64,000 bases of DNA from Incurvaria masculella (taxonomy: Eukaryota; Arthropoda; Insecta; Lepidoptera; Incurvariidae), in NCBI GenBank assembly GCA_946894095.1, contig OX335647.2:14278001-14342000 (forward strand), read 5' to 3'. The notes beneath the pieces are model-generated. The model was given only the letters and a program-made list of their open reading frames with translations, was not told where the DNA came from and did no database searches. How positions within the stretch are numbered: position 1 is the stretch's first letter; every line of letters starts with the position of its first letter. Below, piece by piece: positions 10,918 through 21,700 of the stretch. Made by a program: the position numbers and the translations under genes.

Positions 10918-11306
10918 GCGGCTCGCAGCCTAGCGGCGCGGGACTGGCCTAGCGTACCAGAGGTCTGGGTTCAATTCCTCGCCCCGAAATGCACCTCTTT
11001 CTTTCTCTTTCTGAGTTCTATAAGTGCATTTCGTCACGAATGCGAGTTGCTCCATGTTTCGGAATCCATGTAAAACTGTAGGTCCCCTTCCCCTACTAAC
11101 CTTGGTACCATCGCATTGAATTAAAAGATGGTCGAAACGGCAATGAAAAATTGTCCGTATTTTCCATCCAGTTCAATGTAGCCGTGCTTATACAGGGAAG
11201 GTCCTGGCATGGCACCTCATTCCTTCGGGAATGTGGTGTATTGGGCTAACATCATAACGGTAGTTGTGTGGTATTAACCATCCATGTCAGTTTGTATAAA
11301 AAAAAT
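10918..11306 (+). mobile_element. SINE family 1, tRNA-derived head, near full length
   Basis: The head has a tRNA-like A box (agcctagcgg, 10927-10936) and a B box (gggttcaattcc, about 10967-10978), the internal promoter for RNA polymerase III. A hairpin segment (cgaaatgcac with gtgcatttcg) follows. Then comes the shared body: aaactgtaggtcccc, gatggtcga, cagttcaatgtagccgtgc, ggaaggtcctggcatggcac. The tail (gggctaacat with ggtattaacc) ends in an A-rich run. Clear copies on the minus strand lie at 24105, 43735 and 60334. Confidence 0.85.
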
Positions 11307-11469
11307 ACATAGAGGGGCGAACAATTAAAACAACGAATAGTATTTTTCCCTGCATTATTATTGTAAAAAAAAACGGGAAACTGTGTTTATGGTTGAACTG
11401 CATCGAATTGCAAGTGTTTAACCCGGTTGTGTGCAGTTACGTTGTAAACTTAAATCTTAAGTAAAAAAA

Positions 11470-11483
11470 AGCTTGTAGTGGCC
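11470..11483. repeat. 14-bp perfect palindrome
   Basis: gtagtggccactac is its own reverse complement. It may be a protein-binding site or chance; nothing else supports a function. Confidence 0.4.
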
Positions 11484-11619
11484 ACTACAAGATAGTCCGA
11501 CATTTTAAACGTGAGAGAAACGCTACACTATCAAGGTAAAACCAAATTGTAGAAGCAACTGAAATGGTTCCACAATCCAGTTATCGAATCACGGAGCGCA
11601 TCCAATAAAAGCGCGCTCT

Positions 11620-11940
11620 ATGATGGCGTCGGCGGCGGGGAGGTGCGGGGAGGTGCGGGGTGGTGCGGGGTGGTGCGGGGTGGTGCGGAGCGGGACGGGC
11701 GGGGCGCTAAGCGAAGAACACCCGGGAAGCCGGCGGAAGCGCCCGCGATATTGCTGTTATAAAAATTCACGGAACGGCTTCGCTCGATGGCGCAGTAATC
11801 GTATCATCCTGCTGAGCAGATACGCCGGGTCCGGTGCATCCGGGTCGACGCGGCGGGCGGTGGCGGCGGCGGTACGGCGCGCCCAGAGGACGCCAGGCAA
11901 GTGTCAGCCTCTCGGGGGAAATCAGTGTGGTGACGTGTCA
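11620..11940. other. GC-rich island with 10-bp repeats
   Basis: This is one of the most GC- and CpG-rich stretches of the window. At 11637-11690 it has about five tandem 10-bp units of the type ggggtggtgc. A 140-codon frame crosses it but is dominated by composition and has no domain. It could be a CpG-rich regulatory element or distal promoter; no TSS motif is convincing. Confidence 0.45.
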
Positions 11941-12118
11941 ACTTGTGCGGCAGCTACAAACATACAGGCTGTTTATGCCATACCTAGAAAAAAGAAAAAA
12001 AAATACAACTTGTACTTTATAGTTTATTTAAAAATCTCATAAAATATTAACGTTTTCAGCCAACCTTACCAACCAGTGTTACCAACATTTAGTTGAGCTG
12101 ATAAAATCAAAAGAGAAC

Positions 12119-12651
12119 TTAAGGTGGTCCCTTCCCGCTCAACTCCCCATACAAACGTGGAAAAAAGATCATGCCCATATTTCTTGTCAGAGATCCAAAG
12201 TTATATTCAAAACAGCTTTATTTGATAGAACTAGATGTCTGATGACATTCTGATGAGATTCTAAAATAGTGTTAGGTTTCTAAGTTATTAGGTCCGAAAG
12301 TTCGATTTTTTCGCGCGATTTATATAATAACTTTGGAGGTGGATTACTCAACGATAAAATAAAAAGATTAATCTTCAGATTAATGAAGATTTATAATCAA
12401 TTTGGTTCTCATTTGATTTTTGACTACAGCGGTCGTTATTTACTTCTAGCTAGAAGTTGTTTTGTAATTAATATTTTCGTAAATATTGCCAAATCAAACA
12501 CTATACGCATTGTTTGCTTTGTGGACATGTTGCATCCTCTTCATCACGGAGCCTGTCTTTTTTTTTAAACAGAGAAGGTCCCGGAGCGCAATAGCACGGT
12601 TTTGTACAATGCCCGCGAATGAGTTAGTCCCGCCGGGGAGGCCCACCTTAA
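12119..12651 (+). mobile_element. TTAA-flanked MITE, copy 3 (533 bp)
   Basis: TTAA at 12119-12122 and 12648-12651 borders AAGGTGGTCC and GGCCCACCTT inverted ends. The interior follows copy 1 closely (ccgctcaactccccataca, gaactagatgtctgatgac, cacggagcctgtct). No transposase frame. This is the best complete copy. Confidence 0.8.
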
Positions 12652-12880
12652 ATCTGGGAAGAAACCTTTCCTTTCGAACAATATGTTACGCATAAATATA
12701 CATAGACAAACATTCAAACTAAAATGTTAGTGACTATTGAGCTGGTTCATGGCACTTTTAAATGCATTAGCCTGAACGACCTCCCGTGGTGTGAGACGAC
12801 GACGCTTGGACTAGGCGAATAGATCCTGCACCGCGCAGCAATAGGGTTGATTGGCTCGGCTCGCTCCTTCTACAGTTTTT
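12652..12880. other. No feature recognised
   Basis: Short spacer between the MITE and the (CCGT)n element. Confidence 0.4.
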
Positions 12881-13239
12881 AGGGTTCCGTACCCAAAGGG
12901 TGAAAACGGAACCCTATTACTAAGCCTCCGCTGTCCGTCCGTCCGTCCGTCCGTCCGTCCGTCCGTCCGTCCGTCCGTCCGTCAGTCCGTCCGTCCGTCC
13001 GTCCGTCCGTCTGTCCGTCTGTCACAGGGCTGTATCTCATGAACCGTAACAGGTAGGAAGTTGAAATTTTCACAGATTATGTATTTATTTTGCCGCTATA
13101 ACAACAAATAGGTAACATAATAAAATAACAATAATTAAAGGGGGGGCCCATACAAAAAACGTGTTTTTTTTTTGTAAATCTTGTGCGATGGTACGGAACC
13201 CTTCGTGTGCGAGTCCGACTCGCACTTGGCCGGTTTTTT
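12881..13239 (+). mobile_element. (CCGT)n-bearing non-autonomous element, copy 1
   Basis: It begins with a hairpin (agggttccgt ... acggaaccct) and ends with a second one (gtgcgagtccgactcgcac) followed by ttggccggtttttt. The outer segments gggttccgtacc and ggtacggaaccc are inverted repeats of each other. In between lie a (CCGT)n microsatellite and a conserved core (gggctgtatctcatgaacc, ttgccgctataacaacaaat). No ORF. It sits between T-runs. I recall this as a widespread lepidopteran repeat; its transposition class is unresolved. Confidence 0.8.
12931..13022 (+). repeat. (CCGT)n microsatellite
   Basis: About 22 units of CCGT/GTCC with three single-base interruptions. It belongs to the surrounding element; other copies have far fewer units. 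Confidence 0.95.
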
Positions 13240-13899
13240 ACACCACAGTTCTAAAGCCGTGTCAGGTATTCCCAACTGTGTAAATACTTTAAATGGCAGA
13301 ATTTGAACATAAAACCTGAACTCAATCAGATAATACATAGAACCATTTATTGATATACTATAAACATTCTTAGCCTCAACTAAGTTTTATTTTCATTAAT
13401 TAGGGTTTTTCACCTGACATTAAGAATGTTCATACATGCCAATGTCAATAATGCTATACGTTTTTGCCAATCCAAATACTCGCCTAAAAATAATCGGAGT
13501 ATAGTCCAGGCGTAATGGCTAAATCCGAAACTATAAGAAATAATCAAAAGTATTCTAAGGACTCGCGAGGCCGAACTAGAACTACATTATTGATTTATTA
13601 TTTTGAGAAAAAAAACACTCCCTGTATTATTGCACCAGCCAATAGTGTCGCATATAAGGAAAGAATTCTGTGAAGTAATATTATACGGCAAACTAAATTA
13701 AAATTTTGTTTTTTTTATTCATATTTTCAAGTATTAATAAATTAAACGTTCCACGCAAACGAAGCGGAGCATACAGACAAGGGTCTCGGCATCAAGGCGG
13801 TGAAAAACAAAGATCGGCATAAATCAGCAATATGTAAACATAATATGTTCTTGACAGTGGAGGCAATGACTGGATTCGTTTCGACCAGATTAAATAATT
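13240..13899. other. No gene recognised
   Basis: AT-rich spacer with no supported feature. Confidence 0.4.
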
Positions 13900-13901
13900 A
13901 T

Positions 13902-14071
13902 TGATTGAAAGATACTAAATGCCGCGTCTTGTGCGTGAATCGATTGAAGATGGATACATTCTCCTGGACCAGTTTGACCCTATTTTGGACCAGCCACGCG
14001 GGCTACTTTTTATCCATGAAATAATTTAGCCGACTCTAACTAATCCGAGCGGAGCCGGGTACCGCAGCTAG
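13902..14071 (+). mobile_element. Helitron-like 3' end
   Basis: It ends in CTAG (14068-14071) followed by T, preceded by cgagcggagccgggtaccg, a short GC-rich hairpin-forming segment. The same sequence in reverse orientation is at 21543-21700 (gaccagtttgaccctatttt, ttttatccatgaaata). The 5' end was not found. Confidence 0.6.
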
Positions 14072-14099
14072 TCTGTAATAAGATAGAAAAAGAACAATA

Positions 14100-14600
14100 A
14101 TGAGCGTGGACAACGAGTCAGTATACCCGTGTTCCCTCGTCCCGCGCACCGCACCGCCAGCGTCCCGTCTCATTTCATTTTTAATTACCCGACACTTTCA
14201 CACCGCAGCAGATATGAAAGGGCAAGGCTTCGCGGGTGTGGCGTGAGGAGGGACTAACTTTAGATTGAGAAAACGTTTTCATTCGCGGAGAAGAAAGGAA
14301 ATGGAGTTCTGACAACTTAATGGAGATTTCTCGCATAGGGGAGTTTTTAGCGAGGCCCGATTCAATATGACAGTCCTCCCCAACGGGTACGGAAAATTTT
14401 CAACTGCGACACACAGAATACGATTTCAGGAACGTCAAAACTGGACCACTGGAAAACTAAGTATGATTCCGTTTGAGTTTTACTTTCGCTAAACTTTTCC
14501 ACTAAGAGAAGCGGTAGAACCGGAAATTTAATATTAATACTATAATACCAAATACATTAACTCTGAAATCATTGAGCGTGTATAACTTGATAAAACACTG
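14100..14600. other. No gene recognised; GC-rich patch at 14120-14250
   Basis: A moderately GC-rich patch (cgcgcaccgcaccgccagcg) lies in AT-rich DNA. No ORF or repeat is supported. Confidence 0.35.
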
Positions 14601-14850
14601 ACCAAGTGCGAATTGAACTAGCACAAGAGTGGTTCCGTACCATGGTTTATAGGACTTAACTAAAAAAATCACGTTTCTTGTATGGGCGGGAGGGGCATTA
14701 GTTTTAATTATTACTATTTGTTGTTATAGCTGCAGAGGGATTTACACTCTGTGAAAATTTCAGTTTTCCTACGTATTACGATTACCCGCTGACAGACGCA
14801 CGGACAACGGAGGCTTAGTAATAGTGTTCGGTCGGTACGGACACCAAAAA
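14601..14850 (-). mobile_element. (CCGT)n element, degraded copy
   Basis: Minus-strand match to the core: ggttccgtacca, atttgttgttatagc, acactctgtgaaaattt and cggaggcttagtaatag. The microsatellite is almost gone and the palindromic ends are mutated, indicating an old copy. Confidence 0.65.
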
Positions 14851-15010
14851 AAATAATTCTACGAATGAGTGATACCGCTCAGTCAACCGGTATTTTGTAT
14901 TAGCTTTAATCCAATTATTAAATCCAAGCATTAAGAAACTGGATTCCAACAAGTCAGCAGTGTGCAAGTACATAGATTCAGATACGAACCACTGGATTAG
15001 GTTCGATCAG

Positions 15011-15229
15011 CAGGTCTATTCCTGGCATTCAGTAATCAGGAATCAGGAATCCTAAGTCTAGAAAACCGCTTTTATAGCGATTTTCAAAGCGAGTTTTTGG
15101 ACAAAAAATCTTGATTAATAAAAACAAATTATGCTGCGGAATATGAAAACCTTTGAAACCCGCTACAAAAGCGGTTTTATAGACTAAGGATTCCTGGTTC
15201 CTGATTACTGAATGCCAGGAATAGACCTG
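15011..15229. mobile_element. CAG-flanked foldback MITE, copy 1 (219 bp)
   Basis: A long imperfect palindrome. The left arm starts caggtctattcctggcattc and the right arm ends gaatgccaggaatagacctg; both include aaaaccgctttta-type segments. Direct CAG triplets flank it (15008-15010 and 15230-15232). It has no ORF, so it depends on an unknown transposase. Confidence 0.85.
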
Positions 15230-15451
15230 CAGGTCGAAATTCTGACGGTTGAAAAATGACACATCCCTCGCATCGTTCGTGAGTCCATTGAAATCATAAC
15301 GCACGATAACTTTTATCGAGAAGAATCGTTTAAGTTATCTCCCATGTGGCATCCGGTACTTGCTCCCCTGAAAATCCGAAACGCAAAGGCGTGCAGTGAA
15401 AGTCAAGATACGGTTAGCGCCCTTTGCCTTTCCCTGGAGCTCCGGCGACCT
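15230..15451. other. No gene recognised
   Basis: No supported feature in this spacer. Confidence 0.35.
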
Positions 15452-15613
15452 ATAACTACAATCTTCGCCAACGGCGGAATACGTCAAATTGACAGTTCCC
15501 CGTTGGCTGCCGCTGGACTCGAGAGCTCTCCTGAAAATGAGACAAATGATTGGCTCGAAACGTCGTGCTCCGCACAAATAATGCCGTGAGTAGAAAGCCG
15601 TAAAATCTTTTAA
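15452..15613 (+). repeat. Interspersed repeat E, copy 1
   Basis: It shares about 160 bases with 57176-57326: actacaatcttcgccaacgg, gacagttccccgtt, gctcgaaacgtcgtg, atgccgtgagtaga and aatcttttaaaa. Both copies have the same orientation. No inverted ends or ORF are seen; possibly part of a SINE or larger element. Confidence 0.7.
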
Positions 15614-16700
15614 AAAGGTATATTTTTTTTGGTGCTGGTATGAAAATGTCATAGAAATAGTGCGCATTCTAGGTCTGTGGAAAAGCTATTGAAATATAAA
15701 AAAAAATATCGTAGTTTTCGTAAGGAATGTAGTTCCATTATCTTTTCTGTATGTTTACTGACAAGTGAAGACCAATCTCTGTCTAAGCGCCAAAAACGTT
15801 GTATTGTTGTCGTGCCCTCCCTCGTTTCGATCTCACGGCTGCAACAGCTCCCTCTTCAATTTAGCAAAATAAACGAACGGAAAATGGAGAAAATTGTTTT
15901 TCCCAGAGCACGCGTATCTCTCCCTTACTGCGGCGATGTACCCACTTAGCGATAAGTGTTTCGTAGTTTCTGTTCCTCATATAGATTAATGAAAAGGTGC
16001 TTGAGACGTCCCCGGTTAAGTGTTAGTTGTGTCTGAGGTTTAAGAGGTTCTTTCACCGTGTGAAGGGGCACGAAGAAGAAAAATAATGGCGTTGGGAGGG
16101 CTCGTACGGAGAGCATTGTATTATGAGTGCTTCTGTTGTCTGCCAATAATATCGGCTATTGATTGTTGTGTGAGAATGTGGTGGTCCACCTTACATTAAG
16201 AATACGAATAAAGTAAAATGTATTCGCCACCTTAGATGAAAAAGGAATGGATAGGGGACTAAACAAATTTTACGGTCCGTCAAAAGTAAGCTCAGTCAGC
16301 CGATATGCTCTCAGTCGGTGTCAGACGTCAGTGATGAATTCAGTTGGGCGAGATTTCAAAGTATCAAGAAAATGTCGTCTTGTGTTGTTGAAAAATATGG
16401 AAATAACGCCATAAAGGACAACAAGAGCAATGGAATCACATTCCACGTATAAGTGCAAGCATATTCAGTATATTTTTAGTTTAGTTGACCTGAAACCTTT
16501 TATGTGTTGTAAAGTCGCAAACAGGGTTGGCACAAGCAAACTTAAATTGTTAGTTCGATTTTTATTTTTGTTTTCATTTCAGTATTATATATTGAACTAA
16601 ATTTTATTTTAAAAACAAGTAGGGCTGCCAAAAAACAATAGTCTACGTACTGTTTATTATTTTTTATAATGTCGTTTAGGATGTTAGTATAATATGTCTT
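15614..16700. other. No gene recognised
   Basis: Short frames here have no motif. Near 16185-16240 a small inverted repeat (ccaccttac ... gccacctta) may be a MITE scrap. A segment near 16295-16330 resembles one near 36550 (cagccgatat, ctcagtc). Confidence 0.35.
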
Positions 16701-16712
16701 AGTTCTGAGGCT

Positions 16713-16997
16713 GTGATAAAAAGGTACATCCTTGAAAATGGTCAAAATTTTACATGTGACAGACAGCTCGTTTCCATAAAGATTAAAATTCTCAAGTCGT
16801 TTCTTGGCTCAAATGTCCTTTTGTCATTGAATGAGTATTCATTCCTTCAACCTGCTACATTTAATCATAGACTCCATCTTCTTAGGGCTATTATCGAAAA
16901 ATATGTAAATGTAAAACTTTATCATATACATAAAACCAATCCGGGGATTAAAGCCGCCACAAAAGGACAAAAGCGTAATAAACTGAACCTATTTTAA
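16713..16997 (+). pseudogene. Orphan 94-codon ORF, possible transposase C-terminus
   Basis: The frame ends ATKGQKRNKLNLF before TAA. The segment NHRLHLLRAIIEKYVNVKLY, followed by HIHK, has the look of the C-terminal region of some insect transposon ORFs. That is only a general impression, not a family match. No start context, inverted repeats or other domains were found. It may be a remnant of a DNA transposon or a random open frame. Confidence 0.3.
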
Positions 16998-17750
16998 GGA
17001 AATAAAAAAAAATTAAAAAGAAAGAACTTAGTGGTTTATCAAAATACCATCACACATTTACGGCGAACGGCAATAATCATCAACAGGTTTTACATAACAC
17101 TGTACTGACTATTATTTGGACTATTTTTTAGCATCTAAAACGCATTGAACGAAATGTTTAAATGCATAAAATGCAAACATGGACAATTCAAGAATAATCT
17201 ATATTATTTGTTTTGCAATGTTTGACCCATACTTGCAATACATTAATGATTCCCTCTTTGTGTTTATTTTATTTTATGATTTCAATATTTACAAATTGTG
17301 TATATTCGACTTTATTAATTTATCCTTAATATCGATGATTTTTACTCAGAATAACGATGGTTTAATGAATGATTCCATTAATATTTTTTTCATTTTCCCG
17401 CTTGCAAATTCGCGAAAAGATTATTTGATGCCTTGTTAACTATACAATCATGGTACTACTTGTTCTGACCACTATCACTAAATAGGAACCTTTAATATTT
17501 TTATACTTTGAATATTTTAATGCACAATACAATATATTGTTATTTATTTTCGTGATCATTTTTGGCAACCCTGCCCTTTTCACTTTAATTTTTCATTTAG
17601 TTTTGACGCGCCATTCTGCTCAAAGGGCTTAGGATGCGCGCATCGTTGATGTGTCATGATGGATTAGGATGAATTTTGCACTATATCTACGACCAGGTCA
17701 TGTATTCTTGGCATTCCGTCATTGCGGATTCAGTAGAGTTAACAGAAGAA
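16998..17750. other. No gene recognised; very AT-rich
   Basis: Very AT-rich. An 86-codon frame at 17179-17439 is mostly I, F, N, L and Y, as expected by chance in such DNA. Confidence 0.4.
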
Positions 17751-17754
17751 GAAT

Positions 17755-17822
17755 TTACTTTGACATTACTTTGGCATTCTAGAAACCGATCGCAGCGCCA
17801 CACGGAATGAGTGGCCACGGAA
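17755..17822 (+). repeat. Interspersed repeat I, copy 1
   Basis: tttgacattactttggcatt and cgatcgcagcgcca followed by gagtggc recur at 32942-33000. Too short to classify. Confidence 0.5.
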
Positions 17823-18495
17823 TTAAACGTTTACATATGTAATAATTGTTATTTGTATGGACGATGAAAACTTTGGCATTCTGGGAAGATTTTGACAGCT
17901 GCGTTTACTGATTCATTCGTGGAATAATTTCGTACTTGTTTCCGCAGCTGCAATGACAAAGGTTGCCAGGCATTCGGCTTTAGCCAGTTATGTTTGGGAT
18001 TTTAGGAAACATTTTTGGAAACCATTTGCGGGTCTGGCCTGTCCGGCATTTGTTAGGCTTTTCATCGTTCGTGGTGTAACTCGTCACACGCCTGCTGGTT
18101 AAGCGGGCGAAGAAATGCAGAATGACGTCGACACGCCGACCCCAGAAAGAAGCGGCGACTTCCTCCCCGTCCCGCCGCGGTGTCGCTACGCATTTATAAA
18201 CATTACGCTATAATATTTTGGCAAACGAAACGTTAGAATAAGAAGATGTTAATAGTTCATAATATATCCTCACGGCCACTGTTCCGTTAGTTACTTACTT
18301 TTAGAATTGAAACTTCAGTGAGGTTCACCATAAGCAGTAAACAAACAGAATAAGCTAAAATACAAATCTTCGATGAGTCGAATCTCCGAGTCGTGTTTGT
18401 TTTCGTGCGCTACCATTCGTTAGCAGCTTAGAGATAGCACTACACTAGCTCCCACTGCCACAGTCCTATTAGACCGGGGTAGATACGGTTTGAGA
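17823..18495. other. No gene recognised
   Basis: Mixed-composition sequence with a small GC-rich patch at 18120-18190. No ORF, repeat or RNA supported. Confidence 0.35.
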
Positions 18496-19330
18496 AGCAC
18501 ATGAAATCCGAAATGATTTTTTTTTTCTCAGAAATATATAATTTCATGTTCATATGCTTACATTGAGTTTGCAACATTTAGCGGGGCCCGGAAGATAGAA
18601 AAAAATATTCAAATGTATTAAAAAATATATATATCTCCTAAACAAATATTTAGAAACGGTATTAAAAAAAATTATATGTTAAGTCTTTTAAGGTGTAATG
18701 TAACTGTGAATTTGCAACAATTTTGTAATTACGGAAATGTATTTAAAAAAATGTTTTTACTAAAAAAAATCTATGCCGAGAACCTAACTTGCTATTGCTA
18801 TATTTCTTTCTAGAATATGTAAAAGCAAATTAAATTCTTTTGAAACTATACAACGAACGATTTTATACGTATTTCGAATTTTTTGTTTAGCTTTTGTGTG
18901 AATGTAAACATTATAAATTAAAAAAAATGTGCTTCTAATATTTGCAACATTTTACAAATTTCACAGAGTATAGAGTTTGCGGTCAATTTCCAATTTCAGA
19001 AAATAAAATAGAATATTCATTATTTGCTTTGCAGATATTAAATATTACAGATATTAAAAGTACAAAAAAAAATTTACACAGTTCCGTAAATAAGAAATTG
19101 TTGCAAATTCACAGTAATATTACACCTAAGATTAGCTAACATATAACATTTTTAAATAACATTTCTAAATATTTGTTTAGGAGATATCATTTTTTAAACA
19201 TATTTCATATTTAATTTCTATTTTCCGGACCCCCCAAAATGTTGCAAACTTAATGTACACACGTCAACATGAAATACTACGTTTATGAGAAAAAAAAATG
19301 CATTTCGGATTTAATGTTTTTCTAAGTGCT
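18496..19330. mobile_element. Long inverted-repeat element (about 835 bp)
   Basis: The arms at about 18496-18755 and 19085-19330 are imperfect inverted repeats of roughly 230-250 bp. Matching parts include aaatccgaaatg with catttcggattt, tctcctaaacaaatattta with taaatatttgtttaggaga, and ctgtgaatttgcaacaat with attgttgcaaattcacag. The roughly 330-bp centre has no supported ORF. The termini look like agcac and gtgct. It is a foldback or long-TIR transposon without its transposase. Confidence 0.75.
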
Positions 19331-20095
19331 GATTTAAGGCTAAAGTTCCTGGAGTATATTTAAAATCATACTTTCCGAGTTGAGGAATAACCTCGGGAAT
19401 AACGAAAAATAGCATATTCGTTTCCGTATGCGATTCAGTAAATGCCGCAGGAATAGGTCGGAAGTAATTAACTGATTCAGCTATGATTCAGTAAAGTGTT
19501 TACATAAGTTTGGCTAGAATGCACCACCAGATGTCACAAATGTCACCATCCCTTTTTCTCACGCTATAACTAATTCAATTTAAGGAAATTGTTGTCTCAT
19601 TTCATTCTTCCGCGATTAGATGAATCTATTTGTCACTTTTTCGCATGATGCATTTCCTTATACCTTTGTCCTGCTCTTTTACCCTTTACGTATTAGAGTT
19701 TGGTGTGCATGTAAAAGTATAGGTGTGTGAGTTTTTTAAAAAATAGGAACGCTTTTGAACTATCATCAGTATGGAGGTACCGTATCCATTCTTTTTCATC
19801 TAAGTTCGCCACAACATTGACAGACACAGAAGTAATAAGATAACATAATAAAAACCAAAAAATATATTGAGCAACGAAACTAAAATTAAACTAAACAAAA
19901 CAACAGTGAAACATTGATGTGTTATCGTTGTTAGACGTGTGTAAAATGTGTGACAAAAGGGATCAGTCTTTGATTTGGAATGTAAGCTTGGGTCGTAATA
20001 ATAAAAAGGGTGGGGGTGTTAAAGGAAATACATATCAATTATTTGCTAGGATCGTACAAATATCTTTTGAGCCATTAATTCGTATAAATTTACAT
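19331..20095. other. No gene recognised
   Basis: AT-rich, with no recognised element. Confidence 0.4.
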
Positions 20096-20316
20096 CTAGC
20101 TGAGGTACCCGGCTCCCCGAGCTTTCATGTCATTTTGGACTGATGTTGGGCTGAATTATTTCCTGAATATTGTATGAGTTACCCAAACAAAGTTTCATCC
20201 CCTAAGGGGAAGGGGTTAAGGTCGAAACTATCTCTATACCGAAATTAATAAAAATGGGCGTGAAAACGCAACATATACAGACAGAGTTACTTTCACATTT
20301 ATATTATTAGTATAGG
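20096..20316 (-). mobile_element. Short Helitron-like element (221 bp)
   Basis: On the minus strand it begins CCTATACTAATA (the intact form begins TCTATACTAATA) and ends in CTAG, with ggtacctcagctag as the final block. The interior matches the Helitron at 30030-30282 (attttaataaatttcggtat-type core, gtaactctgtctgt). No protein is encoded. Confidence 0.65.
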
Positions 20317-21542
20317 TTTAATGTTTATGAGGTTATGGGATTTTTTTCCTATTAGAAAAGTTCTTTTTATATTTGAATAAAGTTTGGTTAGCGTACTCAT
20401 GCAGTTGTTCACAGTATAGGGTTCCGGTTGTGGTCATTAAAAAGGCGGTTATTGATTCTGATGCTATATTTCCCAAGCAAACCAGCGAACCTATGTCTGT
20501 GTCTCGTGTCTGAAGTGTACTGCGGTCTAATTGCCAAACCCTTTCATTTCATTCCCATATTAAGTTGATTAAAAAAAAACATGGTTGCCATCTTGAATTT
20601 AGATGTTTTCATGGTTTAATGTATTCTACTTCTCAAGCGCTTTTATTTGGTACCCATATTGAGGGGGTCGAAATAAAAAATGTAATCCACCATTTTGTAG
20701 CGGCGGCCATCTTGGATTTACAATGATACTGCATACACATAATTGAATTGTAATCAGAACTAAAGGTGTGTACTAAATTTAAAATCAATCGGTCAACAGG
20801 AAGAGGATAAAATTTCAATTCCACTCAAACTCGATCTGACCCACACAAGACACAAACTAGGCGCCAGTATTTATTAGATATTGTTTGAACCAGGTAAGCT
20901 AAATAAAACCGTTTAGAAAATGCTTTAATACAAATGCCTGCAAAAAATGTAACCTTACAAGGATTCACGATATTAGCCTTTCCAACCGCATTCATATAGC
21001 TATATTGAACACGGAAAACCCTAAAAGTATTTATTGTCATTTCGATTGATTTCCGAACCGTAAAGTGACGCAAACATCCAATATAAAACACATTTCCATC
21101 TCAATAATAATAATCGATTATGTGCCCCTACTCGTGGCCCTATATACGAAGATATTGCCCCGAAACCCTCAAGAAGATATTCCTCGAAACGAGGTGAAAA
21201 GGGGCCGAGACGAAAGAGAAAAGAGCAAAAACTCGATGAGGTCGTGGGCGCGGGCGGCGAGATGTGATGTACGGGTGGGAGGGACGCGGGGTGCGGTGGG
21301 TGCAGGGCGCGGGGCGGGCCGGGGGACATCAGAGGGGCGGAGATGAGCCAACATGTGGTTTATGTCTGGCGGAGCTTTGGAAGATATCTTGATTATCCAA
21401 AAAACAAATGATTAAACCCCTCTCACACGAACATACTCGTATTTCCACAGCCATAGGTTGCGGATATTTATTTACGTCATCAGCTTTGAGTAAAACTATT
21501 TAAGTAAAAATAATTTTAAGTATTGAATGATTATATTAATAA
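20317..21542. other. No gene recognised; G-rich island 21180-21345
   Basis: Mostly AT-rich. The interval 21180-21345 is strongly G-rich on the plus strand, with several G-runs that could form quadruplexes. Open frames there follow the base composition. Confidence 0.4.
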
Positions 21543-21700
21543 CTAGCTGCGGTACCCGGCTCCGCTCGGGTTAGTGTCGGCTAAATTATTTCATGGATAA
21601 AAAGTAGCCCACATGGCTGGTCCAAAATAGGGTCAAACTGGTCCGTGACAATGTATCCATCTACCAAATTTAATCAAGATTGTTTGAGCCGAAATAGCAT
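21543..21700 (-). mobile_element. Helitron-like 3' end, reversed
   Basis: Reading the minus strand, it ends cgagcggagccgggtaccg, cagCTAG, T. It matches 13902-14071 over about 150 bases. The left part of the element beyond 21700 was not found. Confidence 0.6.

Noticed and set aside
11620..12042. 140-codon open frame
   Set aside because: Mostly a product of GC-rich composition and a 10-bp tandem repeat; the end runs into AT-rich DNA with no domain.
12931..13022. CRISPR-like or minisatellite array
   Set aside because: It is a simple 4-bp microsatellite inside a transposable element, in a eukaryotic genome.
17179..17439. 86-codon hydrophobic frame
   Set aside because: I, F, L, N and Y richness is expected from very AT-rich DNA.
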